A stretch of DNA of 64,000 bases. Origin: Rheinheimera aquimaris. GTDB taxonomy: Bacteria; Pseudomonadota; Gammaproteobacteria; Enterobacterales; Alteromonadaceae. The notes beneath the pieces were generated by a model. The model was not told where the DNA came from, did no database searches, and saw only the letters and a program-made list of their open reading frames with translations. The stretch is from positions 248,001 through 312,000 of the forward strand of contig NZ_JAJAVQ010000002.1 in assembly GCF_020531985.1 (NCBI RefSeq), written 5' to 3'. The position numbers and the translations under genes were made by a program. Below are positions 54,609 to 63,623 of the stretch, piece after piece; position 1 is the first letter of the stretch, and the number at the start of each line of letters is the position of its first letter.

Positions 54609-55531
54609 GGCAACTGCTCCGCTGATGTCCTTAAGGTTTCAGACTGATAAAACTGTTCGATAAGCTGCTCCTTGTGTTGCCAACGCTGGTTCAGCCAAAG
54701 CTGAAAGCGCTCGCGGAACTGCTCATCGTTAAAGTAGTCGCCGATCACCTGCTGGTCGACAGGCAATACCTCTACCTGCACCACGACGCGCTTCAGCTTT
54801 CCCATTAACATATCCAGTGCGACATTATTCGGGTTATCCGGATACATCAGGGTGAAGTCTAAAATCGCGTTAAACTGCTCGCCCATGCTGGCGAGTGTAA
54901 AGGCAATACCGCCAGCTTTGGGTGGGAGTAAATAGTGGAATGGGCTGCGTTTTTGTACTTTTTTGTTTTCAGTAAAACGGGTGCCTTCAACAAAGTTAAT
55001 AATAGTTGTCGGTACAGTTTTAAATTTCTGGCAAGACTGGCGGGTAGTTTCAATATCTTTCCCCTTTAAATGCGGGTATTTAGCCAGCTGAGCAGCGCTG
55101 TAGCGTTTCATAAAGGGCATATCCAGTGCCCAGCAGCCTGTACCTAAGAACGGCAACCATTTAAGCTCATCTTTTAAGAAGAATTTGGGTTCGGGAATAC
55201 GGCTGTGTGCAACGGTACTCACTACAGGAATATCCAGCCAGCTTTTATGGTTTGATATCAGCAGATACCAGCTGGCTTTATCCAACGCCTGCGCACCGGT
55301 AATTTGCCAGTCTGCGCGGTTAAATAAATTAATCAGTGCCGTGTTGCCTGACGTCCAGCCACGGTAGCAACCTTTACCTGCCAGCGCGGTAAGACGATGT
55401 ATGGCCGGAAATGGTAATAGCAGTTTGATTAAGCCAAGCGGGGTTACCAGTATGCCCCACAGGGCCAGGTTACAGCTAAACAGGGTAAAACTGAACGGCA
55501 GTAACAGCCAGCCGGGTAGAAAACTTAACAT
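54602..55531 (-). CDS. YihG-type 1-acylglycerol-3-phosphate O-acyltransferase, copy 1
   Basis: 309-residue membrane-bound LPLAT/PlsC-family acyltransferase. The catalytic HX4D is in 'ISNHKSWLDIPVV' and the substrate motif is 'NFVEGTRFTENK'; 'FFLKDELKWLPFLGTGCWAL' and 'FPGTRFT'-like blocks agree with YihG. Two N-terminal hydrophobic segments. Paralogue of the adjacent gene; the two overlap by one base (TAATG). Confidence 0.92.
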   Translation of the reverse strand: MLSFLPGWLLLPFSFTLFSCNLALWGILVTPLGLIKLLLPFPAIHRLTALAGKGCYRGWTSGNTALINLFNRADWQITGAQALDKASWYLLISNHKSWLDIPVVSTVAHSRIPEPKFFLKDELKWLPFLGTGCWALDMPFMKRYSAAQLAKYPHLKGKDIETTRQSCQKFKTVPTTIINFVEGTRFTENKKVQKRSPFHYLLPPKAGGIAFTLASMGEQFNAILDFTLMYPDNPNNVALDMLMGKLKRVVVQVEVLPVDQQVIGDYFNDEQFRERFQLWLNQRWQHKEQLIEQFYQSETLRTSAEQLPC

Positions 55532-56424
55532 TACTGCTTAACTCCTTGTTTCAGTGCAGTCAGCTGCTGATCTTTTTGCTGCCATAACTGGTTAATCCAT
55601 TGCTGGAAACGTTCGCGGTATTGGTTGTCGTTATAGTCGCCCAGCAAATCGGGTGTTATTGGCAGCACGTTAACCTGCACTGTTATATCACGAACTTTGC
55701 CAGAGATATAATCCCAGAAGGTTGGGATACCTTTAGGGTAATGAATCGTAATATCCAGAATTTTATGCAGTTGCTCACCCATGGCGCCGAGAACAAAAGC
55801 GGCACCGCCGGCTTTGGGTTTTAGCAGGTTTTGATAAGGAGCTTGCTGTTTATCGTGCTTTTCGCGGGTAAAGCGGGTGCCTTCAACAAAATTCATGATG
55901 GCGGCTGGCTTAAAGCGAAATTTGCGACAGGCTTTGCGCGTTGTCTCAATATCTTTACCTTGTAAATGCGGGTTACGCTGTAAAAACGCTTTGCTATAGC
56001 GTTTCATAAAAGGGAAATCCAGCGCCCACCAGCAAAGGCCGATAACAGGGACGTAAATCAGTTCTTTTTTCAGGAAAAACTTAATAAAAGGAGTTTTTCG
56101 GTTGAATACGTTTTGTAGCACCAGGATGTCGGCCCAAGACTGGTGGTTGGCCAACACCAGATACCAATCTTTGCGCGACAGTCTGTCCAGCCCGCTGATA
56201 TGCCAGCGTATACGGGTAAATAAACGGGTGGTGAAGTTATTTACACTGATCCAGGAGACAGCACAGGCGTCCAGCAGATACGTCATCCAACTTTGCCAGC
56301 GCGTCAAAGGTGGCAGTTTTAACAGTGCCAACAACATAATAGGGATAGACCAGAATAGGGTGTTCAGAACGTACAACAGCATCGACAAGGCACCCGTAAG
56401 CGGGCGCGGTAAAAAATGTAGCAT
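55531..56424 (-). CDS. YihG-type 1-acylglycerol-3-phosphate O-acyltransferase, copy 2
   Basis: 297 residues. HX4D is in 'LANHQSWADILVLQ' and motif III in 'NFVEGTRFTREK'. 'KFFLKKELIYVPVIGLCWWA' and 'FPFMKRYSKAFLQRNPHLQG' are the same blocks as copy 1 at moderate identity. ATG 56424 follows AGGTGCTGC. It is first in an operon with copy 1 and the YbdG-like channel. Both copies keep the catalytic residues, so two activities with different acyl preference are possible. Confidence 0.92.
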   Translation of the reverse strand: MLHFLPRPLTGALSMLLYVLNTLFWSIPIMLLALLKLPPLTRWQSWMTYLLDACAVSWISVNNFTTRLFTRIRWHISGLDRLSRKDWYLVLANHQSWADILVLQNVFNRKTPFIKFFLKKELIYVPVIGLCWWALDFPFMKRYSKAFLQRNPHLQGKDIETTRKACRKFRFKPAAIMNFVEGTRFTREKHDKQQAPYQNLLKPKAGGAAFVLGAMGEQLHKILDITIHYPKGIPTFWDYISGKVRDITVQVNVLPITPDLLGDYNDNQYRERFQQWINQLWQQKDQQLTALKQGVKQ

Positions 56425-56463
56425 AGCAGCACCTGATAACAATGACCGGAAACAGTACCGGTA

Positions 56464-56493
56464 AAAATGATAACAGCAGGCGAGCCTGCTGTT
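56464..56493 (-). terminator. Terminator after speA
   Basis: Perfect 9-bp stem AACAGCAGG (56472-56480) / CCTGCTGTT (56485-56493), loop CGAG, followed on the minus strand by ATCATTTTTA. It separates speA from the acyltransferase operon. Confidence 0.75.
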
Positions 56494-56521
56494 AACACAT
56501 CGGATCAGTGGCTAGTGTACC

Positions 56522-58408
56522 TTAATCTTCAAAGTAGGTGTAACCATAAACACCGGCTTTCAGCTCGTCCAGCAACTCGTCTTTACGCCCATCCGCCATA
56601 TCCAGTTTAGACAGCTGCTTGGTGTAAGATGCGATCAGCTTTTTGGCATCAAACTGCACGTAACGCAGCACATCGGCCACGGTATCGCCCTTGATGATGT
56701 TCGTCAGCTTGTAGCCGCCGTCGTCAGTCAGTTCAACATGCACAGAGTCGGTATCACCGAACAAATTGTGTAAATCGCCAAGAATTTCCTGATAAGCGCC
56801 AACCATAAACATACCCAGCAGGTATTGCTGATCTTCTTTATACAGCGGCAGTGGCAGGCTGGGTTCTATACCATTGCCATCTGCGTAGCTTTTTAGCTGG
56901 CCGTCTGAATCACAGGTAATATCCTGAATAATAGCGCGGTGATCCAGTGGTTCATTCATCCTTTCCAGCGGCATCACCGGGAACAATTGATCAATACCCC
57001 AGGCATCCGGCATCGACTGGAATAAAGAGAAGTTAACAAACAGCTTGTCTGCCAGCTTTTCGTTCAGTTCGTCATGAATTGAACGGTGTGAGCGGGCTGT
57101 CATATCCAGGTTTGCTTTTACTTTGTTGATAGTAGCGAAGTAAATTTGCTCAAGCAAAGACCAGTCCTGCAGTGTCAGCAGGCCATGCACATATTGCGCG
57201 TGCGCATCGGTGAAGTAATGTACCGCGTCATGGTAGGCTTCAATAGCAGTGCGCGGGGTGACATTCTGATAAGCTTCCCACAAGCCAAGAATGACGGTAG
57301 GCGAGTCTTCACCCGGCTCCGGCAGATTTACCAGGCCCGGAGCGCGCTCAATATCAATCGCATCGGTAACCAGCACCGCGTGGTGCGCTGTCATCGCCCG
57401 GCCAGACTCGGTAATAATATTCGGGTGTGGTAGGTCGTACTCGTCGCAGACTTCTTTTAAGCCATTCACGACGTTACGGGCGTACTCGTACATGGTATAG
57501 TTCATCGAACAGGCTGAACGCGATTTTGAGCCTTCGTAGTCCACGCCTAACCCACCGCCGACATCAACTGTGCTGATGGGGACGCCCAGAGTGCGCAGCT
57601 CGGCATAATGGCGCGCACATTCACGGATGGCGTTGTGAATATCGCGGATATTGGCGATTTGCGAGCCGATGTGAAAGTGCACCAACTGCAGTAAGTCAAG
57701 CTTGCCAGCATCACGCAATATATCAATTGCCTGCAGCACCTGGGTGGCCGTTAAACCAAACTTGCCTTTCTCGCCGCCGGTATTTTGCCACTTACCTTTA
57801 CCGACAGAATTCAGACGGATGCGAATACCAATGCGCGGAGCCGCGCCCAGATTGTCAATTTCGCGCAGCAGTGTTTTCAGTTCTGACAGCTTTTCCACCA
57901 CCACGTAAACGGTGTGGCCCATCATCTGGCCGATAGTTGCCAAACGCAAAAACTCGCTGTCTTTATAGCCGTTACAGACAATTTGCAGCGGTTGTTCGGT
58001 GACGCCTAAAATGGCCATTAATTCGGGCTTACTGCCGGCCTCTAAGCCGACTTTACCGCTGTCGTGGCTGATAAGGCGTTTAACCACAGAAAACTGCTGG
58101 TTAACTTTAATCGGATAAACCGCGGTGTATTGGCCCTGATAGTCTTTTTCCGCCTTAGCGCGCATAAACGATTTAATCAGCGTGTCGACCCGATGCTGCA
58201 GAATATCGGTAAAACGCACCAGTACTGGTAAGGTTAAGCCTTCTTCTTTAAAGCGTGCTGTCAGTTCTGGAAAACTGATACCGGTTTTACTGTGATCCTG
58301 ATCCGGGAAGGCGATCAGATCACCATTAGCATTGACGTCAAAATACCCTTCACTCCAGACAGCTACATTGTATATAGAGCGCGCTTTTTCAGTACCCCAG
58401 TCGGCCAT
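56522..58408 (-). CDS. speA: Biosynthetic arginine decarboxylase SpeA
   Basis: 628-residue PLP enzyme that makes agmatine from arginine for putrescine and spermidine synthesis. The PLP lysine lies in 'AVYPIKVNQQFSVV'; 'GLEAGSKPELMAIL', 'LVHFHIGSQIANIRDI' and 'VDVGGGLGVDYEGSKS' are family blocks. The AAAGGA site precedes ATG 58408. It is divergent from speE. Confidence 0.96.
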   Translation of the reverse strand: MADWGTEKARSIYNVAVWSEGYFDVNANGDLIAFPDQDHSKTGISFPELTARFKEEGLTLPVLVRFTDILQHRVDTLIKSFMRAKAEKDYQGQYTAVYPIKVNQQFSVVKRLISHDSGKVGLEAGSKPELMAILGVTEQPLQIVCNGYKDSEFLRLATIGQMMGHTVYVVVEKLSELKTLLREIDNLGAAPRIGIRIRLNSVGKGKWQNTGGEKGKFGLTATQVLQAIDILRDAGKLDLLQLVHFHIGSQIANIRDIHNAIRECARHYAELRTLGVPISTVDVGGGLGVDYEGSKSRSACSMNYTMYEYARNVVNGLKEVCDEYDLPHPNIITESGRAMTAHHAVLVTDAIDIERAPGLVNLPEPGEDSPTVILGLWEAYQNVTPRTAIEAYHDAVHYFTDAHAQYVHGLLTLQDWSLLEQIYFATINKVKANLDMTARSHRSIHDELNEKLADKLFVNFSLFQSMPDAWGIDQLFPVMPLERMNEPLDHRAIIQDITCDSDGQLKSYADGNGIEPSLPLPLYKEDQQYLLGMFMVGAYQEILGDLHNLFGDTDSVHVELTDDGGYKLTNIIKGDTVADVLRYVQFDAKKLIASYTKQLSKLDMADGRKDELLDELKAGVYGYTYFED

Positions 58409-58542
58409 TGTCGTTCCTTTAAAATTGAGATGTGCATAGTTTAAGGCGAATACTGCTCAGGTGCAGCAAAAAACACGAAATATTTGAGTGTAGCCGTAGT
58501 AAAGGGCACAATACGCGCCCTGTTACAGTAAGGGAAAGAGAT

Positions 58543-59409
58543 ATGTCGGGTTTTAACAACAATTGGTACACAGAAGTTTTTGCAGCAAGCGGCAGTGCTT
58601 TTGGTTTGCAAGTTACTAAAAAGCTTGATGAAGTGCAGTCGCCGTTTCAAAAAATTGAGATGTACGAAACCACACATTTCGGCAATCTGATGGTAATTGA
58701 CGACGTTATCATGCTCAGCAGCCGGGACAATTTCTTATACCATGAGATGCTTAGCCATCCTGTATTGTTTACGCATGCTAATCCGAAAAATGTTGTCATC
58801 ATCGGTGGCGGCGACTGCGGCACCCTGCGTGAAGTATTGAAACACCCGGGTGTAGAAGCCGTGACCCAAATCGATATTGATGAACAGGTTACGCGGATGT
58901 CAGAAAAGTACTTCCCGGAGCTGTGTGCGTCGAACAATGATCCGCGCGCCACACTGAAGTTTGATGATGGCATTAAATATATGCGCGAAGCTGCAGCGGA
59001 ATCAGTCGATGTGATCATTGTTGACTCAACCGACCCTATTGGCCCAGGTGAAGGTTTATTTAACCGCGCTTTCTATGATAGCTGTCGTAAAGCGCTGCGT
59101 CAGGGCGGTATTTTGGTGCAACAAAGTGAATCACCGCTTATCCATATGCCATTACTGAAAGACATGCGTCAGGCGATGCAGGACGCTGGTTTTGATGCAT
59201 TGCAAACGTTATTGTTCCCGCAAATGGTGTATCCGTCAGGTTGGTGGACTTGTACCTTAGCCCGCAAAGGTTCTGGCTTTGACGGCTTCCGCGAAGCAGA
59301 TGCTGCTGCGGCGGCGTTTTCGACAGAATACTACAATGTAGCTGTGCACAAAGCGGCATCAGCCTGGCCTAACTTTATGCAAAAAGCTTTGGCTGACGAA
59401 GCGGAATAA
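58543..59409 (+). CDS. speE: Polyamine aminopropyltransferase (spermidine synthase) SpeE
   Basis: 288 residues. It transfers an aminopropyl group from decarboxylated SAM to putrescine. Motifs: 'VIIGGGDCGTLREVLKHP' (nucleoside binding), 'VTQIDIDEQV', 'DVIIVDSTDPIGPGEGLF' (catalytic Asp) and 'VQQSESPL'. ATG 58543 (MSGFNNNWYTEVF) follows AGGGAAAGAG; the frame is open further up but has no better start. The divergent speA/speE pair puts both ends of the polyamine pathway under one intergenic region. Confidence 0.96.
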   Translation: MSGFNNNWYTEVFAASGSAFGLQVTKKLDEVQSPFQKIEMYETTHFGNLMVIDDVIMLSSRDNFLYHEMLSHPVLFTHANPKNVVIIGGGDCGTLREVLKHPGVEAVTQIDIDEQVTRMSEKYFPELCASNNDPRATLKFDDGIKYMREAAAESVDVIIVDSTDPIGPGEGLFNRAFYDSCRKALRQGGILVQQSESPLIHMPLLKDMRQAMQDAGFDALQTLLFPQMVYPSGWWTCTLARKGSGFDGFREADAAAAAFSTEYYNVAVHKAASAWPNFMQKALADEAE

Positions 59410-59431
59410 CTTAGCCCATACTGAACAGAAA

Positions 59432-59483
59432 AATAAATGTACAGCCATACTTGCTTAACTGGCAAGCTTTCTGTACATTTATT
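59432..59483. repeat. Perfect 13-bp inverted repeat with nested hairpin between speE and DUF4124 gene
   Basis: AATAAATGTACAG (59432-59444) / CTGTACATTTATT (59471-59483), with a second stem CTTGC (59450-59454) / GCAAG (59462-59466) inside. It lies 22 bp after speE and 21 bp before the DUF4124 ATG. There is no clear T-run, so it may be a Rho-assisted terminator, an RNA structure or an operator. Confidence 0.6.
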
Positions 59484-59504
59484 GTTCATGTGTGGGGTGC
59501 CAAA

Positions 59505-59957
59505 ATGATGAAATATAGTTATCTGCTGTTTTTCAGCGTATTTTCTGTACAGGCTGCGGTATATAAGTGTGAGCAGAATGGCGTAGTTGAGTTCAGTCAG
59601 TTCCCATGCGCAGAGGAAGCTGAACAGGTAGACATGCGCCCGCTTGGCACAGCCATGATTGGTACCCGCAGCGAGTTTAAGCAGCAAGTTGATGCTGTAA
59701 AGCGACAAAGCCGCTTTGTTGAGTTTCAGATCAGTAAATTAGAGCAGGAAAAACAGCAACGCCTGGATGAGCTGAAAGCTGATTTATATAAGCTTCGGCG
59801 CAGTTTTCCTAAATCTGAAGAATTAGCTGCACTGCAGCAGAAAATAGATCGCTTAACTGAGTTGTATGATGAAAAAATCGGTGCTGAACGGGGTAACCTG
59901 ATGGCACTGAAGTCAAAAGTGGTGAGCCTGGAGCGGCAATACGCACAAAACAACTGA
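59505..59957 (+). CDS. DUF4124 periplasmic protein with coiled coil
   Basis: 150 residues. Signal peptide MMKYSYLLFFSVFSVQA, then a DUF4124 domain 'VYKCEQNGVVEFSQFPC' with the two conserved Cys, and a C-terminal charged coiled coil ('QISKLEQEKQQRLDELKADL' through 'SLERQYAQ'). Function unknown. ATG 59505 is chosen because it starts the signal peptide. Followed by a strong terminator. A relative lies at 63624. Confidence 0.88.
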   Translation: MMKYSYLLFFSVFSVQAAVYKCEQNGVVEFSQFPCAEEAEQVDMRPLGTAMIGTRSEFKQQVDAVKRQSRFVEFQISKLEQEKQQRLDELKADLYKLRRSFPKSEELAALQQKIDRLTELYDEKIGAERGNLMALKSKVVSLERQYAQNN

Positions 59958-59976
59958 TTATAGCCTGATATTTTTT

Positions 59977-60003
59977 AAACCCCCGCAATGCGGGGGTTTT
60001 TCG
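59977..60003 (+). terminator. Terminator after the DUF4124 gene
   Basis: Ten-base stem AAACCCCCGC (59977-59986) / GCGGGGGTTT (59990-59999) with a three-base loop and a TTTTT end. Strong Rho-independent terminator. Confidence 0.9.
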
Positions 60004-60141
60004 TTTCTACTATCACAATTTAATTTCAATATTATCAAGATGATAATTTTGCAATAAGCATGTTAGTTTTTTGAATTTGTGCTACACATTTATTGCTGCT
60101 TAAGCAGTGAATGACAACACAAATAACAAAAAAGGATGCTT

Positions 60142-62721
60142 ATGAATAAGTCATTTAAATACTCTCTTTGTGCGCTGGCGGTCAGTTCTGTGGGTTTTAG
60201 TCAATTAACATTTGCTCAGCAAGCTGATGCGCAAGCGCAGCAGGTTGAGCGGATCGAAGTAACCGGTTCACGTATTAAACGAAATGATCTGGAAGGGGCT
60301 GCCCCTATTGATGTGATTAACAGGGACGAAATTGCCAAGTCTGGTTTTTCTAACCTGCAACAATTACTTGAACGTACACCGGTGGCGGGTACCGGTACCT
60401 TCTCTACCCGGGGTAATAATCAGGACTCAACGGCAAATGGCGGCGCAGCCATCAGTCTGCGCGGCTTTGGTTCAGATGCTACTCTGGTGCTTATCAACGG
60501 CCGACGTGTAGCGGTCAGTGCTTTTGCCGAAAATATCGCTAACTCTTTTGTCGATATCAACTCTATTCCGGTAGCGGCAATAGAACGTATCGAAATTCTG
60601 AAAGATGGTGCTTCTGCAGTGTATGGGTCTGACGCTGTGGCTGGTGTGGTAAACATTATCATGCGCAAAGATTTTGATGGGGCTGAGCTGAGCATAAGCC
60701 ATGGTAGTACAACCGGCCCAACTTATGACGAGACTGCAGCCAGTATGGTGTGGGGAACGCAGACCGATGATGCTAACGTTACACTGATCCTGGATTACTT
60801 TAAAAACACCTCTATCACCGGTGCAGAAATGGGACGTTTTGGTACAGCAAACCAGGAACCCTATGGTGGCGGAGATAACCGTTCATCCCGCGGTTTTCCG
60901 GGCAATTTTATTGTCAACGGTGTACCAACCATCGACCCGGGCTGCCCAGCTGACAGCGTCTTTGGCCAGACTTGCCTATTTGACTACGGTCCGTATGGTT
61001 TTGCTAATCCCCCCGCAGAACGCATAGGTGCAATGCTGCAGGCTAGCCAGAATCTCGGAAATGACATGCAGGCTTATATAGAGCTTGCAGTGCAGCACAA
61101 CAGTTCCAAAGCATCAGGTGCTGCAACACCACTTGATCGTGATGCTGGCCTGACCGTACCGGCCAGCCATCCGAATAACCCCTTTGGCGTTGATGTTGGT
61201 ATTAACCGGTTTCGTACTGTTGACGCCGGGCCGAGGCAATGGGACATCGAGTCTGACACGCTAAGGATGGTTGTTGGTCTGCGTGGCACTATCAATAATT
61301 GGGACTGGGATATCGCAGCCCAGAAAGGCCGCAGTGAAGCCATGCAGACAGGTAGCAAACAGCAGGGCTGGGTGCGGACGGATTTTCTGCAGGAGCAGAT
61401 TAATCTTGGTAACTATAACCCGTTTGGTGGCACTTATAACTCGCCGGAAGTGATTGATGCTATAACGACCTCTCTGGTTCGTAGGGGAGAGTCTCACCTG
61501 ACATCTTATGATGCGAGTATCAGTGGAGAGGCATTTGCTTTAGGCGATCATATGGTATCGGTTGCTGCAGGTGTTGAATATCGTGAAGAAGACGCGCTCG
61601 ATCAACCGGATGACCAGTTTCAACGCGGCTTGATTTATGGTACTGAGTCCGTTTCAGCACAGGCAGATCGTGATCAGCATGCTGCTTATGTAGAATTATT
61701 GATCCCTGTAGCGGATGAACTGGAATTTACAGTAGCCGGTCGTTATGACCACTACAGTGATTTTGGTTCGACGACGAATCCGCAACTGACAATGAAATGG
61801 CGGCCGCTGGATAATTTTACTATGCGTGCGTCTTTCGGGCAGGGTTTCAGAGCACCTTCTTTAGCCCAGATTGGTCTTGGGCCATCACAAGAATCGATTT
61901 TTTTTACTGATACTTACCGATGCCCCACGCCTGATGCGGCAAACCCTGCATGTGCTTCTACCGATTACACTATAGTGTTCGTCGGTGGTGAAGGTTTGCA
62001 GCCGGAAGAGTCTGAAACCTTTAATCTGGGGGCTGTATGGCAAGTAACAGAAGAATTTGATATTACCGCAGATATCTGGAGCATTACCCAGGATAACAAG
62101 ATAGACAAAAATGATTATGAGAATGTTTATGACGCAGAATGTGGTAATCAAAGCAGCACCGTCTGTGTTCGCCTGGCTCCGCTGCCCGGACAGACGCTTG
62201 GTGAGTTATCCCGTTTGTACAACAGCTATGTGAATGTCAGCTCGCAGGAAGCGACAGGTTTAGACTTATCCACATCATACCGCTTAACACTTCAGGACAT
62301 GGGGTTAATACGCTTCAATCTTGATTGGTCTTATATCAGCAAGTTTGAGAAAAACAGCATTGATTATGCTGGAGAGTACAACTACCCCAAAAATCGCTGG
62401 TTGGCGTCCGCAGACTGGACTTACGGTGACTGGGGCATAATAACCAGCCTGAGTTACATCGGCGAGTTTGAAGATTATGCCGCACCGAGTGATGTTGAAT
62501 CAACGACAACCCGCACTGTAGATTCGCAGATGTTACTGGATATTCAAGCCCGCTACAGTGTCAGTGAAAAGCTGCAGCTGGTGCTTGGGATGAATAATGC
62601 CCTGGATGAAGACCCGCCATTTGCTATCGGTGATGGTGACGCCGATCTTTATGGCTTCGCTTCAAAAGTACACAACACCCGTGGTCAGTACGTCTATGGC
62701 AAAGTGACTTACCGCTTCTGA
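60142..62721 (+). CDS. TonB-dependent outer-membrane receptor
   Basis: 859 residues. Signal peptide (MNKSFKYSLCALAVSSVGFS, cut near 'TFA-QQAD'), then a TonB-box-like 'VERIEVTGSRIKR', a plug domain ('GAAISLRGFGSDATLVLING', 'IERIEILKDGASAVYGSDAVAGVVNI' in pieces) and a 22-stranded beta-barrel ending in aromatic 'YVYGKVTYRF'. It imports a ligand across the outer membrane with TonB energy; the subgroup usually handles peptides or carbohydrates, but the ligand is not evident. ATG 60142 follows AAGGATGC; a second ATG at 60136 sits on the ribosome site. Confidence 0.93.
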   Translation: MNKSFKYSLCALAVSSVGFSQLTFAQQADAQAQQVERIEVTGSRIKRNDLEGAAPIDVINRDEIAKSGFSNLQQLLERTPVAGTGTFSTRGNNQDSTANGGAAISLRGFGSDATLVLINGRRVAVSAFAENIANSFVDINSIPVAAIERIEILKDGASAVYGSDAVAGVVNIIMRKDFDGAELSISHGSTTGPTYDETAASMVWGTQTDDANVTLILDYFKNTSITGAEMGRFGTANQEPYGGGDNRSSRGFPGNFIVNGVPTIDPGCPADSVFGQTCLFDYGPYGFANPPAERIGAMLQASQNLGNDMQAYIELAVQHNSSKASGAATPLDRDAGLTVPASHPNNPFGVDVGINRFRTVDAGPRQWDIESDTLRMVVGLRGTINNWDWDIAAQKGRSEAMQTGSKQQGWVRTDFLQEQINLGNYNPFGGTYNSPEVIDAITTSLVRRGESHLTSYDASISGEAFALGDHMVSVAAGVEYREEDALDQPDDQFQRGLIYGTESVSAQADRDQHAAYVELLIPVADELEFTVAGRYDHYSDFGSTTNPQLTMKWRPLDNFTMRASFGQGFRAPSLAQIGLGPSQESIFFTDTYRCPTPDAANPACASTDYTIVFVGGEGLQPEESETFNLGAVWQVTEEFDITADIWSITQDNKIDKNDYENVYDAECGNQSSTVCVRLAPLPGQTLGELSRLYNSYVNVSSQEATGLDLSTSYRLTLQDMGLIRFNLDWSYISKFEKNSIDYAGEYNYPKNRWLASADWTYGDWGIITSLSYIGEFEDYAAPSDVESTTTRTVDSQMLLDIQARYSVSEKLQLVLGMNNALDEDPPFAIGDGDADLYGFASKVHNTRGQYVYGKVTYRF

Positions 62722-62740
62722 CAGTGAAAAGTGGAAATAA

Positions 62741-62767
62741 AAACAGCGCCCTCGGGCGCTGTTTTTT
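62741..62767. terminator. Bidirectional terminator between the TonB receptor and the OmpA lipoprotein genes
   Basis: Stem AAACAGCGCCC (62741-62751) / GGGCGCTGTTT (62754-62764) with an effective CTCG loop, A-run on the left and TTTTTT on the right, so it works for both convergent genes. Confidence 0.9.
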
Positions 62768-62781
62768 AGGGTGAGGACTCT

Positions 62782-63420
62782 TTACTCTACAATCGGTTCT
62801 ATATGGATCTCTACCCGACGGTTTTGCGCCCGGTTCGCTTCAGACGTGTTCGGCACTATCGGATAGTTAGGGCCATAACCTTTAGTTTCCAATCGGATAG
62901 CCTGCACATTTTGTGCGATTAGGTATTGTTTCACACTGTCAGCGCGCGCTTGCGACAGATTCATATTGTATTGATACGGGCCGGTATCATCCGTATGTCC
63001 GGCGATGACCAGCATGGTTTTTTCATAGTCACGCAATACTTTGGCAATATCATTGAATACCGGATACAGGCTTGAGCGGATGTCTGAGCGGTTAATTTCA
63101 AAGGTTAACTGCGCTGGGATATCCAGCCTTAATTTGTCACCGTCCCGCACCACTTTAACGCCGCTGCCACTAAGCTCCTGGTTCAGTGCTTTTTCCTGCT
63201 TATCCATATAGCTGCCTACAGCCGCTCCTGCTAGCGCACCCACAGCTGCACCAATAACTAAACGCTTATCTTTATGGTTACCTGTGGCTTTACCTGCTAC
63301 GGCACCCACCACAGCGCCAATGGCAGCACCTTTACCAGTGTTAGAATATTCATTTGACGCACAACCTGCGATGGCAAGGCTGGCAGAGACTAAAGAAACA
63401 ATTAAGACAGAACGGCGCAT
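62782..63420 (-). CDS. OmpA-family lipoprotein with glycine-zipper segment (YiaD-like)
   Basis: 212 residues. Lipobox 'AIAGCAS' (Cys about residue 20), a glycine-zipper segment ('GAAIGAVVGAVAG', 'GAAVGALAGAAVGSYMD') that can insert in a membrane, and a C-terminal OmpA domain with 'LTFEINRSDIRSSLYP', 'VIAGHTDDTGPYQYNMNLSQ', 'RADSVKQYLI' and 'NRRVEIHIEPI'. It anchors the outer membrane to peptidoglycan. AAGGAG lies upstream of ATG 63420. Single gene. Confidence 0.93.
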   Translation of the reverse strand: MRRSVLIVSLVSASLAIAGCASNEYSNTGKGAAIGAVVGAVAGKATGNHKDKRLVIGAAVGALAGAAVGSYMDKQEKALNQELSGSGVKVVRDGDKLRLDIPAQLTFEINRSDIRSSLYPVFNDIAKVLRDYEKTMLVIAGHTDDTGPYQYNMNLSQARADSVKQYLIAQNVQAIRLETKGYGPNYPIVPNTSEANRAQNRRVEIHIEPIVE

Positions 63421-63623
63421 AAATAAAGCTCCTTAAAACATATTGGGCAAAGCTTAGTAAGAAACAACTGAATTGCTGCTGAACTATATCAGTGCTGTAT
63501 TTACAATTTTGTTGAGTTTTTGTTTATTTTATCGCCTTTGTTCACTTCGGCTTATTTTTTAAGTATTGTAGGCGGGTTTCGTTGCCAGCTCGCACAGCTG
63601 TGCCACAGGGAAAGGATTACATA

